This document shows, in pieces, positions 33,769 through 43,678 of a DNA stretch of 64,000 nt (positions are counted from its first letter, which is position 1; each line of letters opens with the position of its first letter). A program made the translations under genes and the position numbers. The notes under the pieces are model-generated. The model saw nothing but the letters and a program-made list of their open reading frames with translations. It did not search any database and was not told where the DNA came from. Source of the DNA: Tenericutes bacterium HGW-Tenericutes-1 (GTDB lineage: Bacteria; Bacillota_I; Bacilli_A; Izemoplasmatales; Hujiaoplasmataceae); contig PGXM01000001.1 in NCBI GenBank assembly GCA_002839155.1, positions 124,001 through 188,000 of the forward strand, read 5' to 3'.

Positions 33769-33783
33769 AGTATATAAATTTAG

Positions 33784-34479
33784 TTATGCGTTAGCTTTTG
33801 TAATATCAAGATTAATTCTTCCATCTTTAATTTCAACGATTCTATCTGCTTTTTCTGCGATATGACGGTCATGCGTGATGATAATAAACGTTGTTCCAAA
33901 TTGATGATTAATTTTTCTTAATAACTCATATACTTGTTCAGTTGAGTCACTATCAAGATTACCAGTCGGTTCGTCAGCTAAAATAATCTTTGGGTTATTC
34001 ATCAAACTTCTCGCAATGGCGACACGTTGTTGTTGCCCACCGCTCATATTGATAGCGAGATTATTTTTAACTTTTGTTAATCCGACGATATCGAGTAACT
34101 CATTTGCGTAGTCAAGCACTTCTTTCGTGATTGGTTTTTTTGAAATTCGATAAGGCATCAATACATTTTCAAGTGCCGTAAACTCAGGCAATAAATAGTG
34201 AAATTGGAAAATAAATCCGATTGATTCGTTTCTTAAATCTGATAATTCTTTACTACTTAGACTTTTAGTATTTTTTCCATTAATAATAATATCACCAGCA
34301 GTGGGTCTATCTAAACTTCCTAAGATATTAAGTAGTGTTGATTTGCCGCTGCCAGATTGACCGATAATAGAATTAAAAGAACCTTCTTCAAACGCTAAAT
34401 TGATGCCAAATAACACTTGAGTTTGAATCTTAGTTCCGTAAATTTTTGTGATTTCTTTTAGTTCCATAACATTAGGCAT
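33784..34479 (-). CDS. ABC transporter ATP-binding protein (MacB/LolD type)
   Basis: 231 aa. Walker [10 protein letters not shown] (residues about 39-47), Q-loop [18 protein letters not shown], signature [15 protein letters not shown], Walker [15 protein letters not shown] and the H-loop IITHD are all canonical, so it should be fully active. The ENVxxP segment places it in the LolD/MacB/FtsE branch. It overlaps the permease gene by eight bases. These ATPases drive mechanical movement of extracellular domains, often for drug or lipid/peptide export or signalling. Confidence 0.95.
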   Translation of the reverse strand: MPNVMELKEITKIYGTKIQTQVLFGINLAFEEGSFNSIIGQSGSGKSTLLNILGSLDRPTAGDIIINGKNTKSLSSKELSDLRNESIGFIFQFHYLLPEFTALENVLMPYRISKKPITKEVLDYANELLDIVGLTKVKNNLAINMSGGQQQRVAIARSLMNNPKIILADEPTGNLDSDSTEQVYELLRKINHQFGTTFIIITHDRHIAEKADRIVEIKDGRINLDITKANA

Positions 34480-35644
34480 TACGAATCACCTCAATTACAC
34501 TGAGTTTTGATGACTTTCTAGCAGGAATTAGCGATGCTCCTAAAGCTGCAGTTACAGCGATAGCTGCCGAAAGTGCAATGAATCCTGGATCAATAAATAA
34601 CGGAACTACAGGCGTACCATCGGCTTTTAGTGCGAAGGTAGTGAATGAATATGATAAGCCTAGCCCTAAGGCTACGCCAAAGATTGCACCTAATAATCCT
34701 AAGATTAATCCTTCAAATAAGAAGATTAAACTTGCATCTAAATTTTGAATGCCCATAGCTTTTAATATACCGATTTGTCTTGATTTTTGCATAACGATAA
34801 TCGCTAATACACTGGCAATTGCGAGGACCACAGAAATCATGACAAATACTTGAATCATGATACTTGAAATACTTTGACCTTGTAGACCACTCAATAATTC
34901 TTCGTTGTTGTCAATCCAATTGGATACTTCAGGACTTCCTTCACCATTATTCACGAATTGTGTTTGAACAAGAGCTGCTATTTCAACGGCATCGAAGATT
35001 AATCCGTCTTCAATTTGAGATTCAATTGAATCAACGACATCGCCAACACCCAAAGCAGTTTGAACGGTATTAAGTGTCGTAATTGCCCAAGCTGTGTTTA
35101 TAGCTTGTACTTTAAAATCGAAAAACCCTACGACAATGACATTTGTTGTTCCAATCGTAGGTACATCGAAAGTCAACTGATCATTGAGTTCAATATTCAG
35201 TGATTCTTTAAAACCAATGCCTAAAACGATTTCGTTAATTGAATTTGGCATTCTTCCTTCAGTAATTTTCTCTTCAAAATTATAGATTTGATTGGCTGTT
35301 TCAAAAGTAAACCCTCTCATCACAACAGGGGATGTATCAGTACCTTCAAGTAAGGTTCCTCTTGCTGTGATTGTGGGAGTATAAACTTCAATCCCTTCAA
35401 CGTTACTTGAAAGATTGCTAATGATTTGCGAATAATCATCCATGTACTCACCAGATGGTACGGTGATTGTTATTTGCGATGAATTTCCGATGGTTTTATC
35501 AACAAGGCTTTTTTGTAATCCCGAGATAAGAGACCCAATAAAGACTTGTACTGAAACACCGATAGCGATGCCTAAGATTATGAACCATGTTTGAATTTTA
35601 CCCGATTTTAAAAATCTGACGGCGATAGAGAAGGCTAATTTCAT
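34472..35644 (-). CDS. ABC transporter permease, MacB/FtsX family
   Basis: 390 aa with four membrane segments: one at about residues 18-38, then a large extracellular MacB-type domain (about 40-265), then three segments at about 268-385. The C-terminal helices carry the family pattern: KSRQIGILKAMGI before the third segment and an ending [20 protein letters not shown]. Together with the ATPase it makes a mechanotransmitting half-transporter dimer. The B12-binding gene's stop overlaps the ATG (TAATG), so the sensor and the transporter are translated together. Confidence 0.92.
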   Translation of the reverse strand: MKLAFSIAVRFLKSGKIQTWFIILGIAIGVSVQVFIGSLISGLQKSLVDKTIGNSSQITITVPSGEYMDDYSQIISNLSSNVEGIEVYTPTITARGTLLEGTDTSPVVMRGFTFETANQIYNFEEKITEGRMPNSINEIVLGIGFKESLNIELNDQLTFDVPTIGTTNVIVVGFFDFKVQAINTAWAITTLNTVQTALGVGDVVDSIESQIEDGLIFDAVEIAALVQTQFVNNGEGSPEVSNWIDNNEELLSGLQGQSISSIMIQVFVMISVVLAIASVLAIIVMQKSRQIGILKAMGIQNLDASLIFLFEGLILGLLGAIFGVALGLGLSYSFTTFALKADGTPVVPLFIDPGFIALSAAIAVTAALGASLIPARKSSKLSVIEVIRNA

Positions 35645-36285
35645 TATTTAACCTCCTTAGCAATCATAAAAACATCAGAGGCTTTTTGCATGTAATAGTC
35701 ATGTGAAATTTGATCTATAGCTCCATGTTGTAAAAATGCTTGTCCACCGACAATAATCTTTACATTGGGATAGTTTTTCTTGATGCCATCAGTAATTTGT
35801 TTTGTAATAACAATATTATAGTAATTTGTGACACTGATAGCTACAAAATCCGGTTGATAGGCTTTCACTGCCATCAATATATCATTTTTTGGCGTATTTG
35901 CGCCGATATATTGACTCTCAAATCCAGCAAGCATGAAGAAGTGATTGACGATAATCGCGCCAATTTCATGATATTCTTCAGAAGGGGTAAGTATGACGAC
36001 TTTCTTATGTAATTTTTTAATTTCATTTCTTCTTTCAATGACAAATGGATACGTACATTCAAGAATGGTTCGAATAATCGATGTTCTTGTATGTTCTTTC
36101 CAAATGCAAATCTCTTTCTCTTTTTCCTGACAAACAAACGTTGTCAAAGCGGGAGCCAAGAAATCTAAGTACAGTTCTTCTAATGTCACTTTTTTTGATT
36201 TTAATAATTCTAAAGCATAGTTGACTGATTTGTCTTTGTCTTCTAAATCGAGTAATTTGATAAATCCTTCATAGTTTGAGTTCAT
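35644..36285 (-). CDS. Cobalamin-binding domain protein lacking DNA-binding domain
   Basis: 213 aa. Residues about 1-90 are a helical bundle like the one that caps the cobalamin in LitR/CarH and methionine synthase. Residues 64-65 are the conserved EH, but the Trp ten residues earlier in CarH is not present. The B12-binding Rossmann domain follows: YHEIGA (E-Y-H-E-I-G, His106 as lower axial ligand, Asp of DxHxxG replaced by Glu), IGANTP, SVTN and VGGQAF. There is no MerR-type helix-turn-helix. Start is ATG at 36285, 19 bases after the YbgA-like stop. It probably senses cobalamin or light and acts on a partner; that is inference. Confidence 0.85.
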   Translation of the reverse strand: MNSNYEGFIKLLDLEDKDKSVNYALELLKSKKVTLEELYLDFLAPALTTFVCQEKEKEICIWKEHTRTSIIRTILECTYPFVIERRNEIKKLHKKVVILTPSEEYHEIGAIIVNHFFMLAGFESQYIGANTPKNDILMAVKAYQPDFVAISVTNYYNIVITKQITDGIKKNYPNVKIIVGGQAFLQHGAIDQISHDYYMQKASDVFMIAKEVK

Positions 36286-36304
36286 AGCGGTTCCTTTCTT
36301 ATCC

Positions 36305-36772
36305 TTAGCGATAATATAAATCTATAAAATAATGTGAATCAATTAAATACTTCTCATGGTATTTAAACGAAAGTTGATACAAAAAATGTTTTAATTCATT
36401 CATGACTGAAGGAGTCATTACATAATGCTCAAGGTAATTTGTATAAATTGTTTTTTCTTCAGCTGATGCAGTTTTTTTAAAGTAGCCAAAAACATGACTA
36501 GCAGCATTGATAAAGTGATTTTGCGTTACAGGTATTTCTAAAGATTCATCAATCAATCGATAAAACTGTTCTACAGGATACTCTTCTTTTTTAGTTAAAA
36601 GCAGCCGTATTTTTTGATAGTTATCTGGACTTCTCTCCAATATTAGATATTTATATTTTCCCCACTCTATTTCAAGATACTTTATATGTGGTGTAATTCT
36701 AAGATAATTATAGAGACGCTTGATCATTATCTGGTAAGGAATAGAACTGATATCTAATATTTTATGGTCCAC
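36305..36772 (-). CDS. YbgA-like (DUF1722) protein
   Basis: 155 aa from GTG at 36772. The N-terminal half (ITPHIKYLEIEWGKYKYLILERSPDNY region, residues about 26-52) and the C-terminal NHFINAASHVFGYFKK (85-100) with SAEEK match the YbgA pattern of H-x-KYLIL-x-SP and N-x3-H-x2-GYF-KK. In Proteobacteria YbgA is fused or adjacent to photolyase and is part of light-induced LitR regulons. Its biochemical role is unknown. It heads the operon with the B12-binding protein and the ABC transporter. The assignment is by pattern recognition and moderate. Confidence 0.65.
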   Translation of the reverse strand: MDHKILDISSIPYQIMIKRLYNYLRITPHIKYLEIEWGKYKYLILERSPDNYQKIRLLLTKKEEYPVEQFYRLIDESLEIPVTQNHFINAASHVFGYFKKTASAEEKTIYTNYLEHYVMTPSVMNELKHFLYQLSFKYHEKYLIDSHYFIDLYYR

Positions 36773-36943
36773 TCTTTCAAATAGAGTATATATTTTATTT
36801 CACCTGCTTATAAACCATTATCGATACTTTTATTAGACCTTAAATAATGATTTTCTGTTTATTATATATTAAAAATAATATACCATTATTTACGATTTAA
36901 AACAATCGGTTTGCTTATATTTATAATCATTTAAAATAAAAAA

Positions 36944-36968
36944 AGCGACAATAACTGTCGCTAAAAAA
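36944..36968. terminator. Terminator of the thyA-folA-plsC operon
   Basis: Stem AGCGACA / TGTCGCT with a five-base loop flanked by A and T runs. The 36773-36943 stretch upstream of the YbgA-like gene is very AT-rich, and I see no other clear signal in it. Confidence 0.8.
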
Positions 36969-36975
36969 ATAAATA

Positions 36976-37800
36976 TTATTGATTTTTTTGCAAATCAGTC
37001 AAGCACTGATCAATCATCACGTGAACCTTAACCGATAGATCAGTTGTATCCATATCTCGATACATTTCTTCCGTAATTGAAGGTAAGATAGCGATTGTCA
37101 CTTTAGCAAAGCCTATTCGGCCTTTTCTTAAGGTTTCATGCATATTATATAAGCAAACGGGAATAATCGTCGCTTTTGCTTTCGTAGCTAACTTAAACGA
37201 TCCAGATTTAAATTCAATCATTTGATGTGAATATGTTCTTTTCCCTTCTGGGAAAATACCCATAGGTTGTCCGTTTTTTACCGTCTTAATCCCTTCAACG
37301 ATTGAATTTAATGCACTTCTGTCCGCAACACGTGAAATAGGGATACATCCGATACCTTCTAATACCATTCGTGCAATCGGAATCTTGAATAATGACTCTT
37401 TTGAGATAAAAGCCACTGGATATCGATTAAATACTTGTTTTATATAGATGGGATCTGTATATTCTATATGATTTGAATATATGACAAAGTTATTGTCTTT
37501 CGGAAGATTCTCTTTCCCAATTACTTTGACTTTTACACGGAAAATGATATTAAAGAAATAACGAGAGTAAAAGACCATAAGATGATGCTTAAACATCCCT
37601 TTTGGATTTCTTTTGCCAGCTATCAAGAAAGAAATAATGAAGAATAAAATAGCAAGCAAAGCAACAATAATAATTGAACCAATGAGTAATCCAAGGATTA
37701 TTAAGAGATTAATCCAAGGATTAAAAGAAGGATTGATTAAATCATAACTGAAGTATGTCAGTAAAACACTTAATAAAATATGAATGAGAAATAAAATCAT
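36976..37800 (-). CDS. plsC: 1-acyl-sn-glycerol-3-phosphate acyltransferase
   Basis: 274 aa. It transfers an acyl chain to lysophosphatidic acid at the membrane to make phosphatidic acid. Two N-terminal membrane segments (residues about 1-65) precede the acyltransferase domain. NHIEYTDP (NHxxxxD) supplies the catalytic His-Asp, and FPEGKRTYS (residues about 180) is motif III binding the phosphate; PVCLYNMHE is motif IV-like. The start overlaps the folA stop by four bases. Confidence 0.93.
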   Translation of the reverse strand: MILFLIHILLSVLLTYFSYDLINPSFNPWINLLIILGLLIGSIIIVALLAILFFIISFLIAGKRNPKGMFKHHLMVFYSRYFFNIIFRVKVKVIGKENLPKDNNFVIYSNHIEYTDPIYIKQVFNRYPVAFISKESLFKIPIARMVLEGIGCIPISRVADRSALNSIVEGIKTVKNGQPMGIFPEGKRTYSHQMIEFKSGSFKLATKAKATIIPVCLYNMHETLRKGRIGFAKVTIAILPSITEEMYRDMDTTDLSVKVHVMIDQCLTDLQKNQ

Positions 37801-38273
37801 CGAGTCGTCTTCCTTTCATAAATGCAAAAACATAAGTCGTCTTGACACGTTTTTGATACTAGTGTAAAAGCTGATAAATCGATATCATTTAAGTAAATAT
37901 CACCTTGGTATGACTTTAGAATTTCAGTAATATACAATTTGTCAGCGTACTGAATCGATTGTTCAAAAATTGATTTCCCACCAATGACAAAGATATCTTC
38001 ATTTGGGTGAGTTAATAGATATTTTTTTAAATCATGGATGGTTTCAACATCATCATGAACATTCTCTTGATGCGATAAAACCACATTTTTTCGAGAAGGT
38101 AAAGGTTTCTTATTACGTTTCAATATCGAATCTAGCGTTTTTCTTCCCATGAGAACAGTTTTATTAAGCGTGACTGCTTTGAAGTATTTTAAGTCTTCAG
38201 GATAGTACCATGGCAAGTCCTGGTTTGAACCGATTAATCGATTGATGTCCCATGCCCAAATGAGGTTAATCAT
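37797..38273 (-). CDS. folA: Dihydrofolate reductase
   Basis: 158 aa, NADPH-dependent reduction of dihydrofolate. [22 protein letters not shown] at the N-terminus has the usual Trp before the substrate loop; ED at residue 26-27 includes the catalytic acid position. VLMGRKTLDSI and the region FVIGGKSIFEQ bind NADPH. It regenerates the dihydrofolate produced by ThyA, whose gene overlaps it by one base. Confidence 0.96.
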   Translation of the reverse strand: MINLIWAWDINRLIGSNQDLPWYYPEDLKYFKAVTLNKTVLMGRKTLDSILKRNKKPLPSRKNVVLSHQENVHDDVETIHDLKKYLLTHPNEDIFVIGGKSIFEQSIQYADKLYITEILKSYQGDIYLNDIDLSAFTLVSKTCQDDLCFCIYERKTTR

Positions 38274-39151
38274 TAGACGGCTACCTTCCCTTTTATCGCC
38301 GGATGAGGCTGATAATTGATTAATTCAAAATCTTCATATTGAAAATCATCAATCGATTTGATATCTCTTTTAATTAGCATCGTTGGTAAAGCTTTGGGTG
38401 TTCTTGATAATTGGAGATTGACTTGATCTAAATGATTTAAATAGATGTGGCAATCACCAAAAGTATGGATGAACTCTCCTACTTCTAATCCAGTGACTTT
38501 CGCAATCATCATTGTTAATAATGCATAGGAAGCAATGTTAAACGGAACACCTAAAAAAGCATCGGCACTTCGTTGATATAATTGACATGATAGTTTGTTT
38601 TCAACTACATAAAACTGAAACATAGCATGACAAGGCGGTAAAGCCATTTTATCGATTAAAGCCGCGTTCCATGAGTTGACAATTAAACGGCGACTATTAG
38701 GATTTCTTTTGATTTCATCTATCACCCATTTTAGTTGATCAACAGTTGTATCTTTTCCTTCAAAACCGCGCCATTGTCGGCCATAAACCGGGCCTAAATC
38801 TCCGTATTTAAGGGCGAAGTTCTCATCGGTTTTAATTTTTTCAATGAATTCATCCATCGTCTCGTTTTGATACTCATTAGACTTTTGATAAGATGCATAT
38901 GGCCAGTCATTCCAGATGCGAACATCATTCAAAACAAGATACCGAATATTAGTATCGCCTTTAATAAACCATAAAAGTTCGTGTATGATTGATTTTAAGT
39001 GAATTTTTTTTGTTGTTAATAAAGGAAATCCCTCTGATAAATCAAAACGCATTTGATAACCAAAACGTGAGATCGTCCCCGTGGAAGTACGGTCATCTTT
39101 TTTTGATCCGGTTTCAAGGATGTAATTTAAAAAATCAAGATATTGTCTCAT
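38273..39151 (-). CDS. thyA: Thymidylate synthase
   Basis: 292 aa. It methylates dUMP with methylene-tetrahydrofolate. [10 protein letters not shown]-like [12 protein letters not shown] near the start (Arg for phosphate), [11 protein letters not shown], the catalytic Cys in [12 protein letters not shown], and [20 protein letters not shown] with [11 protein letters not shown] are all present. Start ATG at 39151 (MRQYL) has AGGTGA five bases upstream; in-frame GTG and ATG two to three codons earlier lie inside that site. First gene of thyA-folA-plsC. Confidence 0.97.
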   Translation of the reverse strand: MRQYLDFLNYILETGSKKDDRTSTGTISRFGYQMRFDLSEGFPLLTTKKIHLKSIIHELLWFIKGDTNIRYLVLNDVRIWNDWPYASYQKSNEYQNETMDEFIEKIKTDENFALKYGDLGPVYGRQWRGFEGKDTTVDQLKWVIDEIKRNPNSRRLIVNSWNAALIDKMALPPCHAMFQFYVVENKLSCQLYQRSADAFLGVPFNIASYALLTMMIAKVTGLEVGEFIHTFGDCHIYLNHLDQVNLQLSRTPKALPTMLIKRDIKSIDDFQYEDFELINYQPHPAIKGKVAV

Positions 39152-39194
39152 TGTCATCACCTAAACAAAATTATATCATCGTTCCCTTCTTTTA

Positions 39195-39223
39195 AAAAGA
39201 AAAAGATACAGAAAATGTATCTT
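39195..39223 (-). terminator. Terminator of ssb
   Basis: Stem AAGATACA / TGTATCTT with loop TTTTC, then TTTCTTTTT. The left arm overlaps the ssb stop codon. Confidence 0.78.
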
Positions 39224-39551
39224 AGTCTTTGCTATTACTTATAAAAGAAATCTTCTCAACGATTATCTCTGGATAATTAAAAATCCTTTGTCCATCGACT
39301 AAATAATCTTTTTGAGATAATCTCGCTTTAACCCCAATGATTGATCCCTTTTTACAATAATCCACTGTCGCTTCAGCAATTCCACTCCAAAGTGTACAAC
39401 TAAAGAAATCAGTTTCGTATTCATTAGTCTCTCCGCTTTTAAATGGTCTTTGCACTGCTAAACGAATCGTCGTAACAGATCTTCCTTCTTCTGTTTTCTT
39501 TAATTCTGGGTCGTGGGTTAATCGACCGACTAAAACAACTTGATTTAACAT
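39222..39551 (-). CDS. Tail-less single-stranded DNA-binding protein (SsbB type)
   Basis: 109 aa OB-fold protein: MLNQVVLVGRLTHDPELKKT, then IRLAVQRPF, TDFFSCTLW, KKGSIIGVKARLS and VEKISFI. It stops right after the OB fold, without the Gly/Pro linker and acidic DDDIPF-like tip that recruits partners. That length matches Bacillus SsbB/YwpH (113 aa), used in DNA uptake, rather than replication SsbA (about 170 aa), so a second SSB is expected elsewhere. Its ribosome site AAAAGGAGG is buried in a hairpin, suggesting controlled translation. Confidence 0.9.
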   Translation of the reverse strand: MLNQVVLVGRLTHDPELKKTEEGRSVTTIRLAVQRPFKSGETNEYETDFFSCTLWSGIAEATVDYCKKGSIIGVKARLSQKDYLVDGQRIFNYPEIIVEKISFISNSKD

Positions 39552-39555
39552 AAAA

Positions 39556-39594
39556 AAACCTCCTTTTCAATAGTGTAGACTAAAAAGAAGGTTT
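39556..39594 (-). promoter_or_regulatory. Hairpin masking the ssb ribosome-binding site
   Basis: 12-bp stem AAACCTTCTTTT / AAAAGGAGGTTT (one G-U pair) with a 15-base loop. The right arm contains the complete AAGGAGG Shine-Dalgarno, and the T7 run after the stem ends two bases before the ATG. It could act as an attenuator, a translation switch or a terminator for lemA. The rest of 39595-39735 is AT-rich without a clear promoter. Confidence 0.7.
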
Positions 39595-39735
39595 ATCATA
39601 ATCACAGTAAAATGATATAAATGTTTTTTTTATTCGTTTTTTTATAAAGAGTGGCAAGACTTTAACTGATTTTAGTCAAATAATATTAAAATACTGTTCA
39701 ATTATATAAATTAAATGATTAATAGTTTAAATAAA

Positions 39736-40311
39736 TTATAACTTAAAATCGACGTCTTGTCGCTTTTTTTCTTCTGCTTCAAAATAAGGTTTTTGTTCCA
39801 TATGAATCGCATTTGCAACAATCGATTGTGGAAATGAAACAATAAGATGATTCACATGTGTTACATTCGCATTATAAAGTCTTCTAGCAGCTTGTAAATG
39901 TTCTTCAGTATTCATAACCGCTGCTTGTAATTCTTTAAATACGGTATTTGCTTTTAAATCAGGATAGTTTTCAACGACAACGCCAATACCTGATGCAATC
40001 GTATTAAGTTGTTTCGTGAATTCTTCTTTATCTTCTAAAGAAGCGTTATTTGGAATTCCACCACGCCATTTAACTACTTTTTCTAAGGTTTCAGCTTCGT
40101 GTTTAGCATACCCTTTAGTTGTTTCAAGCATTTTAGTCAACATATCATATCGTTTAGTTAAAGCTACATCAATACCTGATTCTGCTTCTTGAACTTTTAA
40201 TTCTAGTTGACGCAACTTGTTCATGGTGCCAATATACCAAAATACAATAAATAAAATAACCGCTAAAATAATAATAACAATTGTCGCGCCAGGGGTGTAA
40301 AGTGTGTACAT
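39736..40311 (-). CDS. LemA family protein
   Basis: 191 aa. One N-terminal membrane segment (residues about 8-30), then a long helical domain: YIGTMNKLRQLELKVQEA, RYDMLTKMLETTKGYAKHE, YPDLKANTVFKELQ and ARRLYNANVTHVNHLI. These are the LemA hallmarks. The start MYTLYTPG at 40311 sits five bases after GGAGG; an earlier ATG overlaps that site. LemA commonly accompanies HtpX or TPM proteins; neither is here. Function unknown. Confidence 0.92.
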   Translation of the reverse strand: MYTLYTPGATIVIIILAVILFIVFWYIGTMNKLRQLELKVQEAESGIDVALTKRYDMLTKMLETTKGYAKHEAETLEKVVKWRGGIPNNASLEDKEEFTKQLNTIASGIGVVVENYPDLKANTVFKELQAAVMNTEEHLQAARRLYNANVTHVNHLIVSFPQSIVANAIHMEQKPYFEAEEKKRQDVDFKL

Positions 40312-40414
40312 AATGTCCTCCATTTATCAAACATACTAACGTGAACGATTCGTAGTGAAGAAAACGCTCTAAATTTATTATAACTCAATTCATTAAAAAT
40401 CACGTATACTTTTT

Positions 40415-41911
<1,497 letters not shown>

Positions 41912-41926
41912 TCACAATTCATTATT

Positions 41927-41932
41927 ATTATA
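41927..41932 (-). promoter_or_regulatory. -10 element of glpK
   Basis: TATAAT about 25 bases before the glpK ATG; the palindrome at 41940-41958 occupies its spacer and -35 region. Confidence 0.5.
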
Positions 41933-41939
41933 TCAAAAA

Positions 41940-41958
41940 GGATGTTAAATTAACATCC
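41940..41958. promoter_or_regulatory. Palindromic candidate operator between glpK and the lipase-like gene
   Basis: GGATGTTAAATTAACATCC is a perfect 19-base palindrome centred on 41949. It lies just upstream of the -10 of both divergent promoters, so one bound regulator could control both genes. On the minus strand it is followed by five T and could also form a terminator-like hairpin. Confidence 0.55.
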
Positions 41959-41962
41959 ACAA

Positions 41963-41971
41963 TGTTATAAT
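41963..41971 (+). promoter_or_regulatory. Extended -10 of the lipase-like gene
   Basis: TGTTATAAT, an extended -10, 33 bases before the ATG at 42005. Confidence 0.55.
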
Positions 41972-42004
41972 TAGACAAAAGTACAATTGAAATCAGGAGG
42001 AACT

Positions 42005-42928
42005 ATGGAAAAAAAGATCTTTCAAGATTCAATGAATAACAATATTCATGTATACATTTATCCAGCAAAGACAGAAAAAATCAAAGGCGTTGTCCAAATA
42101 ATTCACGGTGCCAGTGAACACTTTTTAAGATATGGACTTTTCGCTGAATTTTTGAATGCTAAAGGGTACACGGTTATCGGCTCTGATATCTTAGGTCATG
42201 GTTTATCAACCTCGACTCATGATTATGTCCATTATGCAGACAAAAACGGTCATGAAATTGCTTTAGAATCTGTTACTTTAGTTAAAGATTATATCACTGA
42301 GAATTATCCAGAATTACCTGTTTATATCCTTGGCCACTCAATGGGATCCTTTATTGCAAGATATATGATTATCAAATATCCAGAGTTTTATAACAAGGCT
42401 ATTATTACTGGAACGACTTACACACCAAGTATGGTTGTGAGCGGTGGTTTATTCTTATGTAACTTAATCCGATGCTTTAAAGGACCTAAGCATGTCTCTC
42501 CCATGATTCAAAAAATGGCAATTGACGCTAACCCTGCAAAGATGTTTAAAGATGGATTAATCAAAGACAGAAAAGAAGAATGGTTAACTAAAGATACGAA
42601 AATACAAGATTACTATGCAACTAGCCCTATGTGCGGACAACCATTCACCGTAACTGCGAACCGTGATATGTTTAAATGGATGGCTTTTGTGGATAAAACA
42701 AGCAACATTAAACTAGGTCATTTAGATCAACCAATCTTTTTTGCATCAGGAGAAAAAGATCCGTTATCAAATTATGGAGTTGCAGTCAAAACCCTCTCAG
42801 AAAAGTTTAAATCCATTGGTTACCGACGTATTCAAACCAAGATTTATGATAATGACCGTCATGAAATACTAAATGAAACAGATAATAAAAAAGTTTATCA
42901 AGACATTTTAGAATTCATAGAAGCGTAA
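42005..42928 (+). CDS. Alpha/beta hydrolase, monoacylglycerol lipase/lysophospholipase-like
   Basis: 307 aa. ATG at 42005 follows AGGAGG; an earlier ATG has no ribosome site. The oxyanion region is QIIHGASEHFLRYG, the nucleophile elbow GHSMGS (residues about 106-111), and SDILGHGLS is typical of the lysophospholipase family. The catalytic Asp is in SGEKDPLS and His in NDRHEILNE. No signal peptide. Its opposition to glpK suggests that it frees glycerol or acyl chains for reuse. True substrate is unknown. Confidence 0.9.
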   Translation: MEKKIFQDSMNNNIHVYIYPAKTEKIKGVVQIIHGASEHFLRYGLFAEFLNAKGYTVIGSDILGHGLSTSTHDYVHYADKNGHEIALESVTLVKDYITENYPELPVYILGHSMGSFIARYMIIKYPEFYNKAIITGTTYTPSMVVSGGLFLCNLIRCFKGPKHVSPMIQKMAIDANPAKMFKDGLIKDRKEEWLTKDTKIQDYYATSPMCGQPFTVTANRDMFKWMAFVDKTSNIKLGHLDQPIFFASGEKDPLSNYGVAVKTLSEKFKSIGYRRIQTKIYDNDRHEILNETDNKKVYQDILEFIEA

Positions 42929-42955
42929 AAAAAGCGGACTCAGCGTCCGCTTTTT
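42927..42955. terminator. Shared terminator of the lipase-like gene and radC
   Basis: Stem AAAGCGGAC / GTCCGCTTT with a five-base loop and T-rich exits both ways. The radC stop codon is inside the hairpin. Confidence 0.92.
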
Positions 42956-43626
42956 ATTTTCATTCGCGATAAAATCGAGACACTTTTATCTTTTGTAATA
43001 ATCAGGTGATCGAGGATTGGTATTTGCATGATATTTCCTGCTTCTACCATTCTTTTCGTCATTTCTATATCTTGAAAAGAAGGTTCAGGGTCTCCGGAAG
43101 GATGATTATGAGCTAAAACAATTTGAAAAGCTGAACATTTAGCTGCATATTTAAATACTTCTCGTGGATGAACGAGTGATTGATTTAACCCGCCGATAAA
43201 TATTTCTCTTTTTTCAATGAGATGTCCTTTGGTATCTAGGTAAACCGCCACGAGGACTTCTTGTTTCAAATAGCCCATGTCATGCCTCAATAATTCAAAA
43301 ATATCATTGGGTGATGTTATGATTTTTGAATCACTAAATTTCGACAAAGCACGTTTACCTAGTTCTATGGCAGCAACCAATATAATCGCTTTTGCTTCAC
43401 CGATGCCTTTGATTGAAGCTAATTCATCAATCGACATTTCCATAATTTTTTTGATACCACCGTATTCGTATTGAATTTTTTTTGCTAAATCAATGACGGA
43501 TACATCTTTGTATCCAGTTCTTAAGACGATTGCGATTAATTCATGATCAGTCATGTTTTTAGCTCCGACTTCAAGTAATCGTTCTCTAGGTCTTTCCGAT
43601 AAAGGCATTTCTTTAATTAAGTACAT
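42940..43626 (-). CDS. radC: RadC family JAB/MPN domain protein
   Basis: 228 aa. The N-terminal part has helix-hairpin-helix-like IDELASIKGIGEAKAIIL (residues about 62-80). The JAMM metalloprotease-type motif is complete: a Glu in KREIFIGGLN, then AHNHPSGDPEPSFQD. Despite the name, direct DNA repair activity is not established for the family. The gene has its own transcript, as a strong terminator lies just upstream after folC. Confidence 0.95.
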   Translation of the reverse strand: MYLIKEMPLSERPRERLLEVGAKNMTDHELIAIVLRTGYKDVSVIDLAKKIQYEYGGIKKIMEMSIDELASIKGIGEAKAIILVAAIELGKRALSKFSDSKIITSPNDIFELLRHDMGYLKQEVLVAVYLDTKGHLIEKREIFIGGLNQSLVHPREVFKYAAKCSAFQIVLAHNHPSGDPEPSFQDIEMTKRMVEAGNIMQIPILDHLIITKDKSVSILSRMKIKSGR

Positions 43627-43641
43627 CCTATCATCTCCTAT

Positions 43642-43670
43642 AAAAAAATCCCACCAAAAAAGGTGGGATC
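43642..43670 (-). terminator. Terminator of the Nudix-valS-folC operon
   Basis: Stem ATCCCACC / GGTGGGAT with a six-T loop and T7 on the minus strand, between folC and radC. Confidence 0.9.
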
Positions 43671-43678
43671 AATTTTTA

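Noticed and set aside
33784-35644. FtsE/FtsX cell-division pair
   Set aside because: The permease has the large extracellular domain after helix 1 and is 390 aa, which fits MacB/LolC-type transporters better than FtsX.
42940-43626. radC as part of a mobile element
   Set aside because: It is the standard full-length form with the helix-hairpin-helix part among housekeeping genes; no integrase or repeats are nearby.
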